Assembly (NCBI RefSeq): GCF_021018895.1
Contig: NC_079377.1
Location: 5,772,501-5,836,500, forward strand
DNA: 64,000 nucleotides
DNA from: Seriola aureovittata
Taxonomy: Eukaryota > Chordata > Actinopteri > Carangiformes > Carangidae
Direction: 5' to 3'
Both the position numbers and the translations under genes were made by a program. How positions within the stretch are numbered: the first letter of the stretch is position 1; each line of letters begins with the position of its first letter. This document shows positions 28,084 through 62,399 of this stretch, piece after piece. The notes under the pieces are model-generated. The model saw nothing but the letters and a program-made list of their open reading frames with translations. It searched no databases and was not told the DNA's origin.

Positions 28084-29691
28084 TTTATTGCTTGAGAACT
28101 GCATCACCTACAGTAGAGGCCAGGTCGTCCAAAAGGGGTAGAATAAAATCTCTATCTGCTTTTATAAGATGGAGTGAAGAAAAACTGCGGCTTATACTCC
28201 TACAGTATACTCACAATGACCAGCAGGAACAAAAACAAGCAGGGTTTTTTCTTTTTTTTTTAACTTTTTGCCTACAAACCAAATCACACAAGACAACATA
28301 AATTCTGCAGCAGGCACAAAATCATTTCTACTTGCGGTGATTTAGATGAAAAAAAAAAAAAAAAAAATCACGGAGGATCAATCTGACAGCTTCACACAGT
28401 CTGAAATCTGTAGTGTAGTAAATGAAATCGATAAAAAGAAACGCTGGCGTCTCCAATCGCCCCTGTAATGCTCAAATTATTTGCAGTGACGGCTGCTGAA
28501 GGCTACATACAAAACAAATAAAAAGCACGTCTTCCTGCTCTTTCCCCGCATTTAGAGTTTCTCTTTTTTTTTTACATGTCATAATCAACACCTTTACCAT
28601 CTGACTTAAGTATTTTATAACTCTTACACACTTCATTTCTGTGTAGGATACTTGGCACCATAATGCAGTAACAAAAATAGACAAAAAAGTTTACATTTTA
28701 AGGATACCCAAGCCTATCTAAAATATCACATTCAGAACCATAATATTATAGAAATAAGTTAGAGTAAGAATAATAATGTGAGAGTGCTATATATGAAACA
28801 TTATCTTATATACTTGCATGGTCTATGGCACTGCTTAAAACATTCTTGGATAGGCAATAAATCACTGAAGAGTTTTCTCTGTTTCTCCTCTTGTACTGAC
28901 GACTCAAAGGTCACAGTTGCTGCGGGAAAACCCAAACAGTCGCTTCGTCTCCGCACTTCAGCATAAACATTTTGGTAAGAATTATAAATTATCTCTTTAA
29001 AAAGTACAGTATATAAAATGAGACTCAACTGATGTGTCAGGCATGGCAGTGTGTTGTGCACAAAACAACAACAACAACAACAACAACTCAAAAACAAAAC
29101 AAAAAATATATATATATATATATAAATTGTTGAAATAAACTGAAAAGATTCTATCTATTCCAACAAAGGGACCACAACGTTTGGTCAGAAAAGAGAACGG
29201 CACTAAAACCATCAACAACTCTATGTTATACTGTCCAATGTACAAATAAATCTAACAATATAGATATACAACTTTTTTTGCATTGCACTTTTCTTTTTTT
29301 AAAACACCTTACATACTGTATGGAAAGTAGCTTCTATACATAGAGGCATACCTAAAAATGGCGAGTACGGTGTCTAAAAGTATGTAGTAGAACTGATTTC
29401 AATTAGAGTTTTGGCAACAAGGCTGTGGCATGGAAAAGAGTCGTCCGTCCTTCCTTTTCTTCTCTGGGGAATGGGGTTGCATGGCAACGGTGAGGTCAGC
29501 GATGTGTGTCTTGTCTGGAGCCGGGCCCTCGGGTGCTCGTCCACATCTCAACAAGTGTTTTATGGAGAGAAACTGGCTGGGTTTTCATATGAATGAGGTG
29601 TCAGGACAACTGCGACTGGTCAGCACTGCTGAAAAAAGTTTGTCTAGGTTCTTCAGTGTACGCTTGTGCAAAGTATGTGTGCAAGTGTATT

Positions 29692-29726
<35 letters not shown>

Positions 29727-29745
29727 CGTGTGTGTGTATGTCTGT

Positions 29746-29794
<49 letters not shown>

Positions 29795-30193
29795 GGTGTC
29801 CTGTTTGTTTCTCCGGTGTTCTCACAGAGGCGCTTCACGAAATATGTTCTCCCCCCTTTGGCAACACTTCCCTGCGGAGGAAAAAAAGGAGAAGTTTTAT
29901 TCCTAAATATCAAGCAGACATTTCAATCAAAGAAAAATAAAATGCCCTGATGGCCACTCCTCTCTCTTCTATGTTAAAATATGAGATGCAGCTCTAGTTG
30001 TTCAGTAAATGTCTTAAAATGACTGGAGCATTTTAAGCAACTGTGCAACATTTTTCCACTGATGATGTTTTATTCTGAAATAAAACTCTTCAGAAAAATT
30101 TGTGCAAAGTAATGAAAAATCACGCAAATCAAAGCAAACAACAGCAACAATGGGAATAATTATAATAAAGAAAAATTAATATTTACCACGACA
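28084..30193 (-). other. inpp5a: Probable inpp5a 3' UTR / terminal exon region
   Basis: This is non-coding DNA downstream of the inpp5a stop. Candidate minus-strand AATAAA signals occur at 30069-30074, 29896-29901 and 28084-28089, so the true end is uncertain. A long GT tract at 29694-29793 and an A/T-rich homopolymer near 28350 fall within it. About 1.6 kb separates its farthest candidate end from the candidate nkx6.2 poly(A) site, so the two transcripts probably do not overlap. Confidence 0.35.
29694..29793 (+). repeat. GT microsatellite, interrupted
   Basis: About 100 bp of GT units with CGTGCG, ATGTC and TTT interruptions lie in the presumed inpp5a 3' UTR, where the transcript would carry CA repeats. 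Confidence 0.95.
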
Positions 30194-51092
<20,899 letters not shown>

Positions 51093-51764
51093 CTGGAGGT
51101 GAGAGAAGAAGAGAATGAGTGATCAGAAAGGAAGAAAAGAGTGTAATGCTAGTTGAGTGTTCATTAGAATAAGAAAAACAGTATAAACAAAGATACTAAC
51201 AATGGAAATCATTTATTAATTTATATTTATTTAACTGTGTTACCCGTTACCCAGGTGTTCATAGGTAACTTAAGTATTGCTGCCCCCCACACCATCACAT
51301 CATTTAGTAGTATATAAAGCTTTAGGAGCAAACTATTACCTAACACCATGCAGTACACTGTGATTCATTTGAATGATTTTTAAAGAACCATCCCACAAAC
51401 TACCACCTCACTGTCCCTTCTCTTTATCTGGGTCTATGTACTGACCCCATGGACTGTGTGCATGGTTAAATTCCCCTTTGTGGACTCTTTTAACAATTAG
51501 TTAAACATTCGACCATCTGTGTTTGAAGACAGTTGAATGAGATAATCCCTCAGCCAGTGGTTCCCATACCACACGGCAGAGACTGGGTGACCTGATTGAA
51601 ATTCAAAGCACAGATTAGATAATCGGGTCAAGCCAATATAGCGAGCAGAAAAAGGCCCTTTAGACTGAAATGTCACAAATCAGTCCTGCTTCGGCCACGA
51701 AGAAACTGCACACCAGATTAGAACAAACACCATGCCCTGAGAGAAAGTGGAACAACTCTCTGTG

Positions 51765-51766
<2 letters not shown>

Positions 51767-51813
<47 letters not shown>
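51767..51813 (+). repeat. C47 homopolymer
   Basis: A run of 47 C on the + strand gives G47 in inpp5a pre-mRNA, about 675 bp upstream of the first visible exon. It may be polymorphic or a sequencing/assembly artefact. Confidence 0.95.
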
Positions 51814-54359
51814 ACTGCCTCAACCCCATTCCTTCATGCTCACCCCCCTCCCCAAAAGCAACTTTCTAAAGCCCTAACAAATCGCTCCATCTTTCACTCA
51901 TTTAGGCCATCCAAATGCAGGGTCAATATGGTCCCCTGGCAGCCAAATGCTAATGCGCTTAAGTGCGCTTAAGCAGCTTTGTGCAATGAATAGGCCAAAG
52001 AAGGAGCTAGTGAGAAGGGCAAGAGATACTTTCCCTGTCAAAAAGTCATTGTAGCCACAGCTAGCAAAGACAACTCAAAAGTCATTTTTTACCATCTCTG
52101 ATTAGCACCAAATACACCATATCTGGTTATGTTTCTGTTCACTACATTTGTTCATTTCAGTAGTAAATAGAAGCAAAAACTACAAAAGTCCAGAAGGTAT
52201 AAAAAGGTTGTGAGTTTGACATTTAAAAAAAAATATGTTCTTCAAATGGATCTTAATGTTTTCTGGAGTCTACAAGCATTGGGATCTTGTAATTCTTCCA
52301 AGCGAGCTCCCTTCTGTCGTTTACTTTGCAAATCCAAAAGTCAGTCAAGCTGAAATCCCTGACCACATCACTGCTACTACTGAAGCCAGACGCTCACACT
52401 GCTCACTGGCACAATGAGCATCAATATTTAAAGCATAGAAAGAGCCCTTCCTTTCATGTTCCAATGATTCTGATAATCCGGTAAGCGAACCCTGGATTTA
52501 AAAAAAAAGAAAAGGTAATCACTAAACATGAGTATGTCCTCGTTTGGCAGTGGTACACCTACATGAAGAAGCACATGCAAATACATATGGATGTGTCTCC
52601 TACTTAGACAAGAGTGGGCTGGTGTCAATCTCAGTGAAATAACTGAACCACAGATTTGGGTGAGCCTGTGCCTTGTAAACTTATTGGCACTGCAATAAGG
52701 TTAGGTTAAAAAAAAAGAAAAGATAATTAGCTCATGCTGCCTTTTCTTGAAGGAAAAATATCTTTCCAAGAATGAAAACACTAAATTAAAGTGTTTTAGC
52801 TTCAAGGAAACTAATGATTCCATCTGCAGATTTGCACATCACAAGTACGGCCAGTCCTTGGGATATCCTGGACGCTTTGCATACTGCTAGATGCTGACAT
52901 GTGAATGATTGATCCGTTCATAAGTTCACTGATTGATCAATCAGTGTGTCAGTGCAGTTGGTGGTGGTTCATTGATCACAGCTCTCCTACTGTCGTCCTC
53001 TGTGAAAAACATCCTCCTCTTCAAACACACATATAACCTCAGCCCTTGGCTCATCCCAGCATCTCTGTCATAAGCTCTGTCCACCAAACACTTAGATGGG
53101 GGAAAATGAGAACCTCATGCTGTCACTTAAGACTATATCAGTGTAGTGATGTCTACTTGCTACTGCCAGCGGAGCCCAGGTGCTCGTGCAGAACAGTTGT
53201 CCCCCTTCAAAGTTCCTGCCTCCTAAGCACATTACACGTAGACACGCTCTCACTGACCACCCTAAATGATATTACCATAATTCATTTGACTGCAATTGGC
53301 TCCTTATTTGATACATGCCAATTAGTCTGAGAAAGGGAGTGGGGTAGGCAGGCAATGGGAAAATATTAACCAGCAGCTGTCAGGAGAGGCAGCTATGGTT
53401 CAGGAGACAGTAGGGATGTCTTCACTCCTTTGGGGGAGAGAAGACTGATCCTGCAAAGTGACTTGGTAATACATCTCTGCATTATGGGTCACAGGTCAAC
53501 ACTGGGTGTTTGCAGAGGGCCAGAGGCCGGGGGGCTGGGATGAGAGGTTGCCGAGGAAGGCGCTGGCTTTGTGCATCAATGGAGGATAATCTCGTGACTG
53601 TCGAAGGAGGAAGCGGCTGTTTAAAGGAGCTCTCTATTCCAGCTGCTCTCCTTAGAAGAGAGGTTAAAGCAATCTGTCCCACTTGAAAGAGCAAAGACAC
53701 ACACACATTCAGGCCTTCTGTCTCTGGTCCAGTCAACAGATGGAAGTGATCCACTGTGCCCAACTTAAACACTAAGACACCCACACTCAGCATCATACCA
53801 TTCCTCACAATGCATATCAAACACAGAGGAGTTTCCCAAGTCAACAGTTAGAAAAGAAACCCTCAGAAAAAAAACACATTCAATTAAAATTGCCCTGCAA
53901 AGGTTTAACATAAAATAAATATTCAATTTATTAAAGACAATAAAGCTTCATTCTCGGCCCAATACAAAGCTGATTAAAAGATAAAGAGGAGCATTATTCT
54001 ATATTTATCTTATTTTCATCAAAGCCCATGGAATCCCATCTCCTCAGCCCCAAGCCCATTCATTTCTACTGAAGATGTGAATCTTTAAAACCTGGTCGCA
54101 AAAAACAAAACAAAAAAAAAAAAACGTTACATTTTCATAAAACAGCGGGGCACTGTAGTTTTTGGCAAATGTTGCCCAAACAGGAATTAATTATATATTT
54201 GTTGGGAACTATAGTCAGGTGTGGATTAATAAATGTGCAACAGGACGGCATGTGTGGGATTGAGTCAAAATAAATGAAATAAATATGTGTTCATGGTAAT
54301 GAAGGAACAGTGTGGTTCACTTATGTGTTTTTAATTGTTTTTGGACAATAACGTAGCTC

Positions 54360-54412
54360 TAGATAGATAGATAGATACTTCATTCATCCCCTAGGGGAAA
54401 TTCATGTAATTC
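54360..54412 (+). repeat. LINE 3'-tail-like repeat (GATA)n plus TCATCCCCTAGGGGAAATTC
   Basis: A short GATA array is followed by ACTTCATTCATCCCCTAGGG and a GGGGAAATTC motif. This is the form of a common fish LINE 3' end in a 5'-truncated copy. It directly abuts the hAT MITE at 54421. Confidence 0.5.
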
Positions 54413-54420
54413 TATGGCAC

Positions 54421-54896
54421 CAGTGGTGAAAAGTAACTAAGTACATTTACTCACATACTGTTCTGAGGTACCACTTGAGTATTCTTATTTTATGCTACTT
54501 CATACTTCTTTACAATATCTCACGAAAAATCAAAAGCTTAGAAAACAAGTTCAAAAACTGAAACAGATGTTTGAATCCGAACTCTGTTTTTTCTTCTCCC
54601 ATCAATCATGTGACGACCCTTCAGGTTTATCTGGTGGTAAATAAAACTGTATTTCAAGTAGTTCAAACAAACTCCACCTCCAGCAGCTACAACAGTAACA
54701 TGCTGCTGACACACTGATGCGTCAGCATTAATCATTTAATCATGTCATATATATTATATCAGTCAGAGCGACCAAAACTACTTTTTTGCTGCTAATACTT
54801 GTGTACTTTCACTTTATGCAGAACTTAGAATATTTTTATATTCCTGTCTTGGTACTTTTACTTCAGTAAAGGAGCTGAATACTTCTTCCACCACTG
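54421..54896 (+). mobile_element. hAT-type MITE (CAGTGGTG family) with target-site duplication
   Basis: This 476-bp element starts CAGTGGTGAAAAGTAACTAA and ends TACTTCTTCCACCACTG, an inverted pair typical of a family widespread in fish genomes. The flanking octamers TATGGCAC and TATGACAC differ by one base, supporting an 8-bp target-site duplication. The interior contains no transposase. Confidence 0.88.
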
Positions 54897-55499
54897 TATG
54901 ACACAGAGCAATAAGATATATCAAGCTTTAGATACAGGCAACTCTTGTTAGTAGAATCCTTTAAATATATATTTGTATACAACAGTATATTATACATTTG
55001 ATTACAGGGAATGCTTTGTGCTCTTGGACACTGGATCTGAAAACTCAAATCCTTTGAACCATGATCCACATGTGAGATCTAGTTTAAGACCTGTACTTGG
55101 CTGACTATATCTGTATTTGCTTTATGCATATGTCTGTACTGGACTGGATGGGAAAACATGGTACTCTGGTTGGTAGATGTCAGTTGTCTTTGTATTTTTG
55201 ATATAATCAGAATCACAGATTGGCTAAGTACGAACAAGAAGCAGAGATCTGAGACATTACAGTGTACGAGCCAATGCACAATTCATCCTGACTGCTCTGG
55301 AGTTTATATATTTATTCCTCCCGGCCTCATCCCACTCCCCCCGCAATGATTCACACTATTCACTAAACAGTCATTCCACCTATATAATAATCCATGGAGT
55401 GCGTTAGAACACAGTGATTAAACTTCAATCAGGTAGAGAGAGTATAAGACTGTGAGCAGAGGGACACAGAGGATGAGTAGACAATAAGCTAACTATTCA

Positions 55500-55900
55500 T
55501 TCTTCATTACCAGAGGCAGGGGACAGGGGCTCCCCTTTGTGTCAGCAGGGCCAGTGGCATTGTCAGAATGCGCCATTATTCTCTCGTTGCCACGCAAAGC
55601 GGGTCTGCCAGCTGAGTTAAGGTGTGCCAGCAGAGCTGGCAGGTTCAGCATGAATTGCTTTGCGCTCCGATCACTTTTCTTCCGCCCGCCGCCGTTCATC
55701 ACGCCCATCCCGCATGCATGATTGTGACATCTGCCCGAGCTGGGTAGAAGGGGGCATCCAAAGTAGGCAACAACAAATTCGGCCTCTTGCTATCCTGCCA
55801 GCTATTACACAGGGAAGCCAGTAAATCAGCTGTGACCCTCCCCACCCGATCTGACTGGACACAAGCCAGAGTTATCCACTCCTCTCTCCCAGTGGCCAAC
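55500..55900. promoter_or_regulatory. Candidate non-coding element
   Basis: A GC-richer, repeat-free block includes CCATTATTCTCTCG, GAATTGCTTTGCGC and CATGCATGATTGTGACAT. Overlapping open frames occur on both strands with no family resemblance, as expected in GC-rich non-coding DNA. Confidence 0.3.
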
Positions 55901-56684
55901 TAATTTAATGCCTCTAAACACGGTGGATTCATCACTGACACACACAGCAGGCTGGGGAATCAAGATGGTGGAGAGGTGAGAGTGGACACATTATCACCCG
56001 CAAAGTTAGCCTCTGTGTGACCCACTGGTCAATGCTTGACCCTAGTAAACCTGGCCTGTGTCACCCCTAACAGCGAGTAACACACACACAAACTCTAACC
56101 CCTTCCCATGAACTCGTTGAGCTGCGTGAGAGCTGACAGTGAGGCTTGTTGGCAGTGTGTGCATCGTAGGAGGTCTCCTAACCTGCCACGCCCTCACCAA
56201 CAACTAGCTGGAAGAGGTAAGAGGGTGTGTGAGGTAGTGATAATGTGCCCTATTTATCTTGTGCATTATAACATCTGGGAAACTTCTCTAAAAACAATGG
56301 CACGCATTGAGGGCTGCCATTCTGGCTTTACCTTCAGAAACTGGCCAAAAGCATTTGTCCCCTCGGAATGGATAATGGACAGGCCACAAATCATTCAAGA
56401 CAACAGGACGAAGGGGTGTGTGCGTGTGAGAGAGAAACTGAATGTATGTGTATGTTTTGTGTGAGTGTGTGTGTGAGTGTCTGTGTGTGTGTGTGTGTGT
56501 GTTCCCCCCTGGTATTTAACTTCTCTGCTGGCCCATTCTGCAGGGCCCCGCAGGACAAATTGCCCTGCATGGTTGTCTTTGAGAGGCAGTGCAGCGCGCA
56601 GAGAAAGGGACAGGGCTGAAACACAGGGAACAGGCCTATAAAAATTCATCACTTTGACCCTAGCGACCTCCCACTACTGGGGGG

Positions 56685-56788
<104 letters not shown>

Positions 56789-57599
56789 TTACACATACAC
56801 ACACACAAGCACAGACTTGCCCACCCACCCAAACTCAGAGTGTCAGCTGGGAGCTACTCTTCAGAAATGATCTCCAAACATTTTAGGTAAAGAATCGTAC
56901 TAAGAGAAACACACAGCGACTTCAGCAAGACAAGTTGAGCCACAGAAATGAACTAAGCCTCCTCTCTGTTTCTCTCTCCCCCTCTCTCTCTCTCACACAC
57001 AAACACACATGCACACTTGCACTCACAATAGCCATGGAAAAGCCTTCTACACAGGAAAAGGCCACCAGATGCTTCATTGTGACTGTGTCTGTGTGTAAAG
57101 TAAAGGCAGTAAAAGGAGGGTGGGTTCTCCTGAGGCATATTAGTCCCAGTAAGAGGAGGGCATTGTCTCAGCCTTGGCTCTTGACACATTACTGCCACCT
57201 GTACAAAGAAAACCTAATGAGAGATTTAATCTGAGAAACCTCCCCTACCACTTTTAGTCAGCACTTTGAAACCAACCGCAGCAGATGTCTGGAAGACTGT
57301 TTAACGTACCGGCTTCTCTTAACCTCTCAATAAGGCAATGCATGCTTAAATAGCTCAATAGCCATCTTAATGTGGCATTCATTTGAATGTTGTTAGTTGC
57401 AGTTGTTATGTTTTGAAAGGGGAGCTTTGTGATCTGAAGGAGTAGCCAGCAGTGCTACAACCATTCATGCTTTCTTTTTTAACGCTGCAGACTTAAAAAG
57501 AACATTTATCCTGCTAATGAGGAAACAAATTCACATCCAGCCGTGAAGCAATAGTTGTTGCACATTTAAACATAGCCAAAAGTAGTGCTGTAGATAGAG

Positions 57600-57850
57600 T
57601 ATAAACACTTAAACTGAGCAGCCGAAATCACTGCACTCTCATTTAATTCACCTATTCCATCGCAGCTCTAGCTTGGAATCAATTAAAGGAAACAGACAGT
57701 GAGGTAATTTGTCGTTGCTGAGTCAATTACAGAATATCGAAGACCCAATCAGTGACTGGTGATTAGTGACGGTCCAATAGGAATGAGTTGAGTTCATTAC
57801 ACTGGTATTCGATAAAGATCAGGACCAAACAATTAGTGAAAGTCTCATTC
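57600..57850. promoter_or_regulatory. Weak candidate element with AATCAATTAAAG
   Basis: The segment includes CATTTAATTCACC, GGAATCAATTAAAGG and GAGTCAATTAC words at close spacing, without repeats. Evidence is limited to motif density. Confidence 0.25.
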
Positions 57851-58279
57851 TTTAGCCTTTAAGAGAGCATGGTTAGCATGCACTACATACATGCAACAGA
57901 GATTCATTCACATGTTAGAAGTTGTCAACTTAATTAGACCAAGATTAAGCCATAAACACTGATTTTTTTCCCCCAGAAATAGAAAGGATTTTTTTTTTAA
58001 TTTTCTGCAGCAACAGTTGAGCTACCAGAGCTGTTGATGGCTTTCTCAGCCAGGTGACCAGCTATCCTCCCTCCACTGTGCACTGGAGGAGAAGCACAAA
58101 ACCCTCCTAACACACAAAGAACATTGATTCATTTGGAGCACCACCCTTTAATTTGTTTGCACCATTTCATCTAAATGATGCGCTTGTCCACCAGGGTGAG
58201 AGAAAGAGGTGTAATTCAGCCAAGGAAAGAGGAAAGAGGAAGGTACGGGGGGGGTGGGGGGGGGGTCTTGACACCCCAC

Positions 58280-58850
58280 CACAGGGCGCTAGGCAACCAT
58301 CTAGTGGGTGGGCTTTGTGATACATTTTACCAATTTTTCATGCCCATCCCTCTTGATGTGACCCCACTCAGGGCCTTTTATGCCCCTGACAGCTCTGCGC
58401 AGGAAAACATGCTGCCGCTCTGATAGCATGAAATCGGGAACAAAGACCCCCAGGGAGAGGAGAAGGGGGCCACCGAGGCACACTGTGCTCCGGTCCCGCC
58501 TGGCTCTGGACACAAACAGATGTTAGGCCAGCCCCGGCTCTCTCTGCACCCTGAAAGAGGAGGCCCTGTAGGAGAAATGGGCCTGAAATGCATTGTTTTG
58601 GGCCTCCTCTAAGACAAAAAGTGGAGCCACTCCTTCTGAAAGAGCCCGGCAATATGGCCGTCACAGATAAATCACACAAGGGGGGCTGAGAGAAAGGCTC
58701 ATGAATTCTCTGGCCCTTAATGGGCCCTCTTAAATATGATGGGATATTTGTGTGTGAATGGAGCCCAGTGACTTTTAATGTCAGATTGCAGAGTTGTTTA
58801 AAAGCCCATGGTGCCAACACTGAGTTTACAGCTGTGTTACAATGAGCCAT
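58280..58850. promoter_or_regulatory. Candidate non-coding element cluster
   Basis: This long GC-richer stretch after a G-run contains CTTTTATGCCCCTGACAG, CCCTTAATGGGCCCTC and ATATGGCCGTCACAG. The minus-strand open frame of about 160 codons at 58368-58850 has no recognised domain and no splice context, so I treat this as regulatory or neutral DNA. Confidence 0.3.
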
Positions 58851-60599
58851 TCTGCAGGAACATCACTCTGCTGCTGACAGTAGAGATTCACACCGGGAAA
58901 CCTGTAGGCCAAGTTGTTTAAATAATGTTAGCACCTCTGGCTTCCTTAACAGCATGATCACTCTTCCTTTTTCATTTTGCAAAGTGATGAAAGGAAAACA
59001 AATACCATGAGTTAAAGATGTCGCCTGATTTGAATAAGAGGTGTGAGCGACTTGTTGAGTGGGGAGTGAATTCAGCCATGTGCAGCCATTCTTATACAGA
59101 CTGCTGTTTTGCATATGCATTAGAACAAACTATAATGAATATAATGATGGAAATGGCTATGGAGACGGTGTGTGTGTGCGTGCGCGCATGTTTGTGCACC
59201 CCCCCCAAGAGACAACATGTGTTATCTTGGCAACCACTCTATCCCTCAGATAGAAAAAAAAACAATTATTGTGCTGTGCTTTACAAAGGCTGAGGACTGC
59301 ATTAGTCAAAAATAGACTGACATCATACAAGTTGGACACTATGTGCCAGGCACAAAGAGATCCCTATCCTTCACAGTTTATGCCACATTTCATCTGGACT
59401 AAATAATAGCATCACTGTTAGCTGCTGCTGCTGCTGTTCCTGCTTGTGATTTCAAAGGCAGGGGTCAATTCCGACTAACAGAGGACAAGACAAACCATCA
59501 ATAAAGCGAGAGATAAAGAAAGACTGAGCTGGGAGCCAAAGTTGATTATTCATGATTTATAGAGAGATTACACTGTTTAGAAAAAGTGGTGGATTAAATA
59601 AAAAGGACACAGATTCAGTATCAAGTCTGCTTGAATTCACAGACTGATGGAATTATTCAATAATTAGATTTGGAATAATTATTATGGATAATCTTGTCAT
59701 GGTTACTAATAAATGAAACACAAGAATATTATTTTATTTTAAATAAGATGTCAACAGTAAGCTGCATTAGATTCCTCACACAGAGAGACGGCTCAGGGAC
59801 ATTTAAGGATGCATCGCTGCAACATGTTTTTACTAGTTTGGCGTCCATATGTTTGTAACATACTGACAGCGTTTGGCTGATATACAAAATATGATCTGCT
59901 TTACCAAGATGTTATGATTCATCTTTCAACTTTTGAGCAGAATTAGTAAAATGTGGCTTCAGAAATGTGACTACTTTACTTAATTTTCTATGACAAAAAC
60001 TGAATATCTTTAAAGACGTCACCCTGGGATTTGTGTAAAGGCGTTTTACAGATGAAAAGATGAATCAGTTAATCCAGAAAATAATCAGCAGATTAACTGA
60101 CGATGAAAATAATCATTAGCTGTGGTTCTGATCTGATTAAATATGCTGAAGAATGCCAGGAGACATTTTCAGATAAAGAGAAAATGACTAGACAGGAAGT
60201 TGAAGACCACAAAGAAAAAAAACAGAGAGGATAGACGGTTGGGTGTGAAAGAGGATGAAAAGATGTAAAAGAGAAGATACACAACTGAAAGAATGACATA
60301 GTGGATGATTTTAAGTAGAGTGAGGCTGTATTTAGGAGAATTTTGAGCTATTAAGTTGCATTTAAATACTTCTATATTTTTATAAAGTATCTATATAAAG
60401 TATTCTGCAGGCTTGGTTTTCAGGAGAACCCCATTGTGCACAGCAAATAAAAACAAATTAGCGTGATACAAGTGTTTCCCAGCACCACTTCCTCTAGTGT
60501 TAAACTTTTACAAACAGCTGTAAAACTATTGTAGGAGAAGGAGGGACAGTGCAGCAGCAGTGCAGCGAGTCTGGAGTAAAAAGAGACATCTCAGCTTTG

Positions 60600-61010
60600 G
60601 TTCCAGCTGGAGGAGACAGCAGTGGTGAAGGATTGAGGGGTAACTCAGGCTACATCCCTGACCGGGGCCAACCCCAGGGGCCTACAAGGCAACGTGCCCT
60701 CCCAGGCCCTGTTAGTGCCAGGCTCTGCGCTCATCCTCGGCTTGGTTTGTCACGCCATCCCACCGTTGGCATGGTGTTCCCAGCTGCCAGTCACAGTGCC
60801 CCCCCACACTCCACCCCCTCCCTCCAAGTACACAGTGGCAATAGCATGGCTGGCGCCGGGCTCAAACGGCCTGTTGTTAATGAGCAGGACCAACAGAAGC
60901 CATTGCTTGTTCTTCATTTGCCAGCATTTTAATTATATGGACAGCGCTCCCATCAAAGCTGCATCACTCAAGTTACGCCCTCATAGCTGAACTCTTTTTT
61001 CCTCTGTGTC
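60600..61010. promoter_or_regulatory. Candidate non-coding element
   Basis: A repeat-poor, GC-richer block contains TGTTGTTAATGAGCAGG and CATTTTAATTATATGGACAG. Two overlapping plus-strand frames cover it but neither resembles a known protein. Confidence 0.3.
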
Positions 61011-61679
61011 TTCAGTGCTGTATTCATTAGCATCGAAAGCAAACAGAGAGACGAAAGAGAGAACAGACGCTGTTGTCTAGAGGGAATAGTCTCCCTCTAT
61101 ATCCAGATGGGTTATCTGTGATATAATGGGCCCTCATTGTGATAGATTGGTCTCTTCTAGTCAGATAATATGCTTTTATTGTATTGTAAAGAAACATCTC
61201 CATCACAGGCTTCACCTGCGAAGCCATAAACAGGCGTGGGTCAAATAGTAGGTGTTAATAACTGCTTTAACTTGCATGGTGCAGTAAACGGGAGGAGTTT
61301 ACTGCATCAGGACAATTAAGACAGTGTCAGGTGGGTTGTCTTTCACAGAAAAGTATATTGATTTAGGAGGCTACAACAAACCATGTAGAGGATCTGTAAA
61401 TACAATTTGCTGTAGCAATAAAATAGTCAAATATAACCCTCGTCTCTGTAAACTGAGTCTTGCTTATAATTTATATTTGAGAATAAATTAAAGAAGAACA
61501 TTGTTACAGCACTGTTCTGATTTGAAATAAAATGGTAAAATTTTCTATAATAAACTTCCCTCTTTATTCAAAATATAATCTGATTAACTATATGTGGGTT
61601 GGTGCATGTATGTGTGTGTATAAACACACACATCTGTGACTGTGGGTGTAAATGCATGAGTGTTTCTGGGAAGCTGAGG

Positions 61680-61850
61680 GCAGCCAAGGAGGGTCGCAGT
61701 CCCTAGTGTCAGGGGTTCCACAGAACAGAGGCCCAATCAGTGCTGGCCCACTGGTTAATGGATGGATGGCTCCCAAAATTAATTAGCCTGACTAATGTAG
61801 TGTACACTTAATTACACTGGCCGCCTTTTGATTTATAGCTGGCCAGATAC
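61680..61850. promoter_or_regulatory. Candidate element with TTAATTAG and TTAATTACACTGG
   Basis: A compact block has TTAATTAG at 61779-61786 and TTAATTA at 61808-61814. The latter sits in a TAATTACACTGGCC context that resembles the TAATTACACT word in the 37.1-kb element. Confidence 0.4.
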
Positions 61851-62399
61851 ACACATGCTAGTCAAAGTCGGACTAAAAAGGGAAAAATTGTTTAGCCTCT
61901 ACTGGTGCAAATTATTTACCCAGACTAGGTTCAGTGGCCAGGACGATGGCTATCACATATTTGATGAACTGTTGCTGGTGTCTGCAGGTAACATGAACAG
62001 ACAACATGTTTTGTTTCTTCAACAGTGAGACCTATATCTATACTTTTTAATTACAAAAAAAAAATTAATTAATTAAAGAAAATTATAGAGCTCCTAGCTA
62101 TGAAGTTACTAAAATCTTTCTTTGGTTTTTTAATACTTCTCCAGACTGGGTCAAAGAAATCATACATCTTCCATCATACATGTACAAAAATAGAGAAGTA
62201 ATCCATCCAGAGCCTAAGGTATAAATTCTGCATATAGATGCAGCGATAAACATAAATAAAGAAAAGAAGACATTCACAGCATGATTTTTCCTGAATGTGT
62301 CTCTCAAAAATTGCTTGCTTATATTTCTATCTCCACTGTCATGGTCATGCACACAGAGTGACTCCACAGTGTGAAAAATGAATGATCTATCATGTTGGC

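Noticed and set aside
51670..51972. Proline-rich frame over the C47 tract
   Set aside because: The polyproline is just the translation of the homopolymer.
58368..58850. 160-codon minus-strand open frame
   Set aside because: It shows no recognisable domain and no splice context, and other frames are also open in the same GC-rich stretch. This is typical of chance.
60093..60299. Minus-strand words VVFNFL resembling the 5-phosphatase motif GDFNFR
   Set aside because: The glycine and aspartate are missing, the flanking residues do not match INPP5A, and there are no splice sites.
60549..60990. Two overlapping plus-strand frames (127 and 98 codons)
   Set aside because: Both overlap in a GC-rich block with no family resemblance. 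Homeodomain-type words suggest regulatory DNA.
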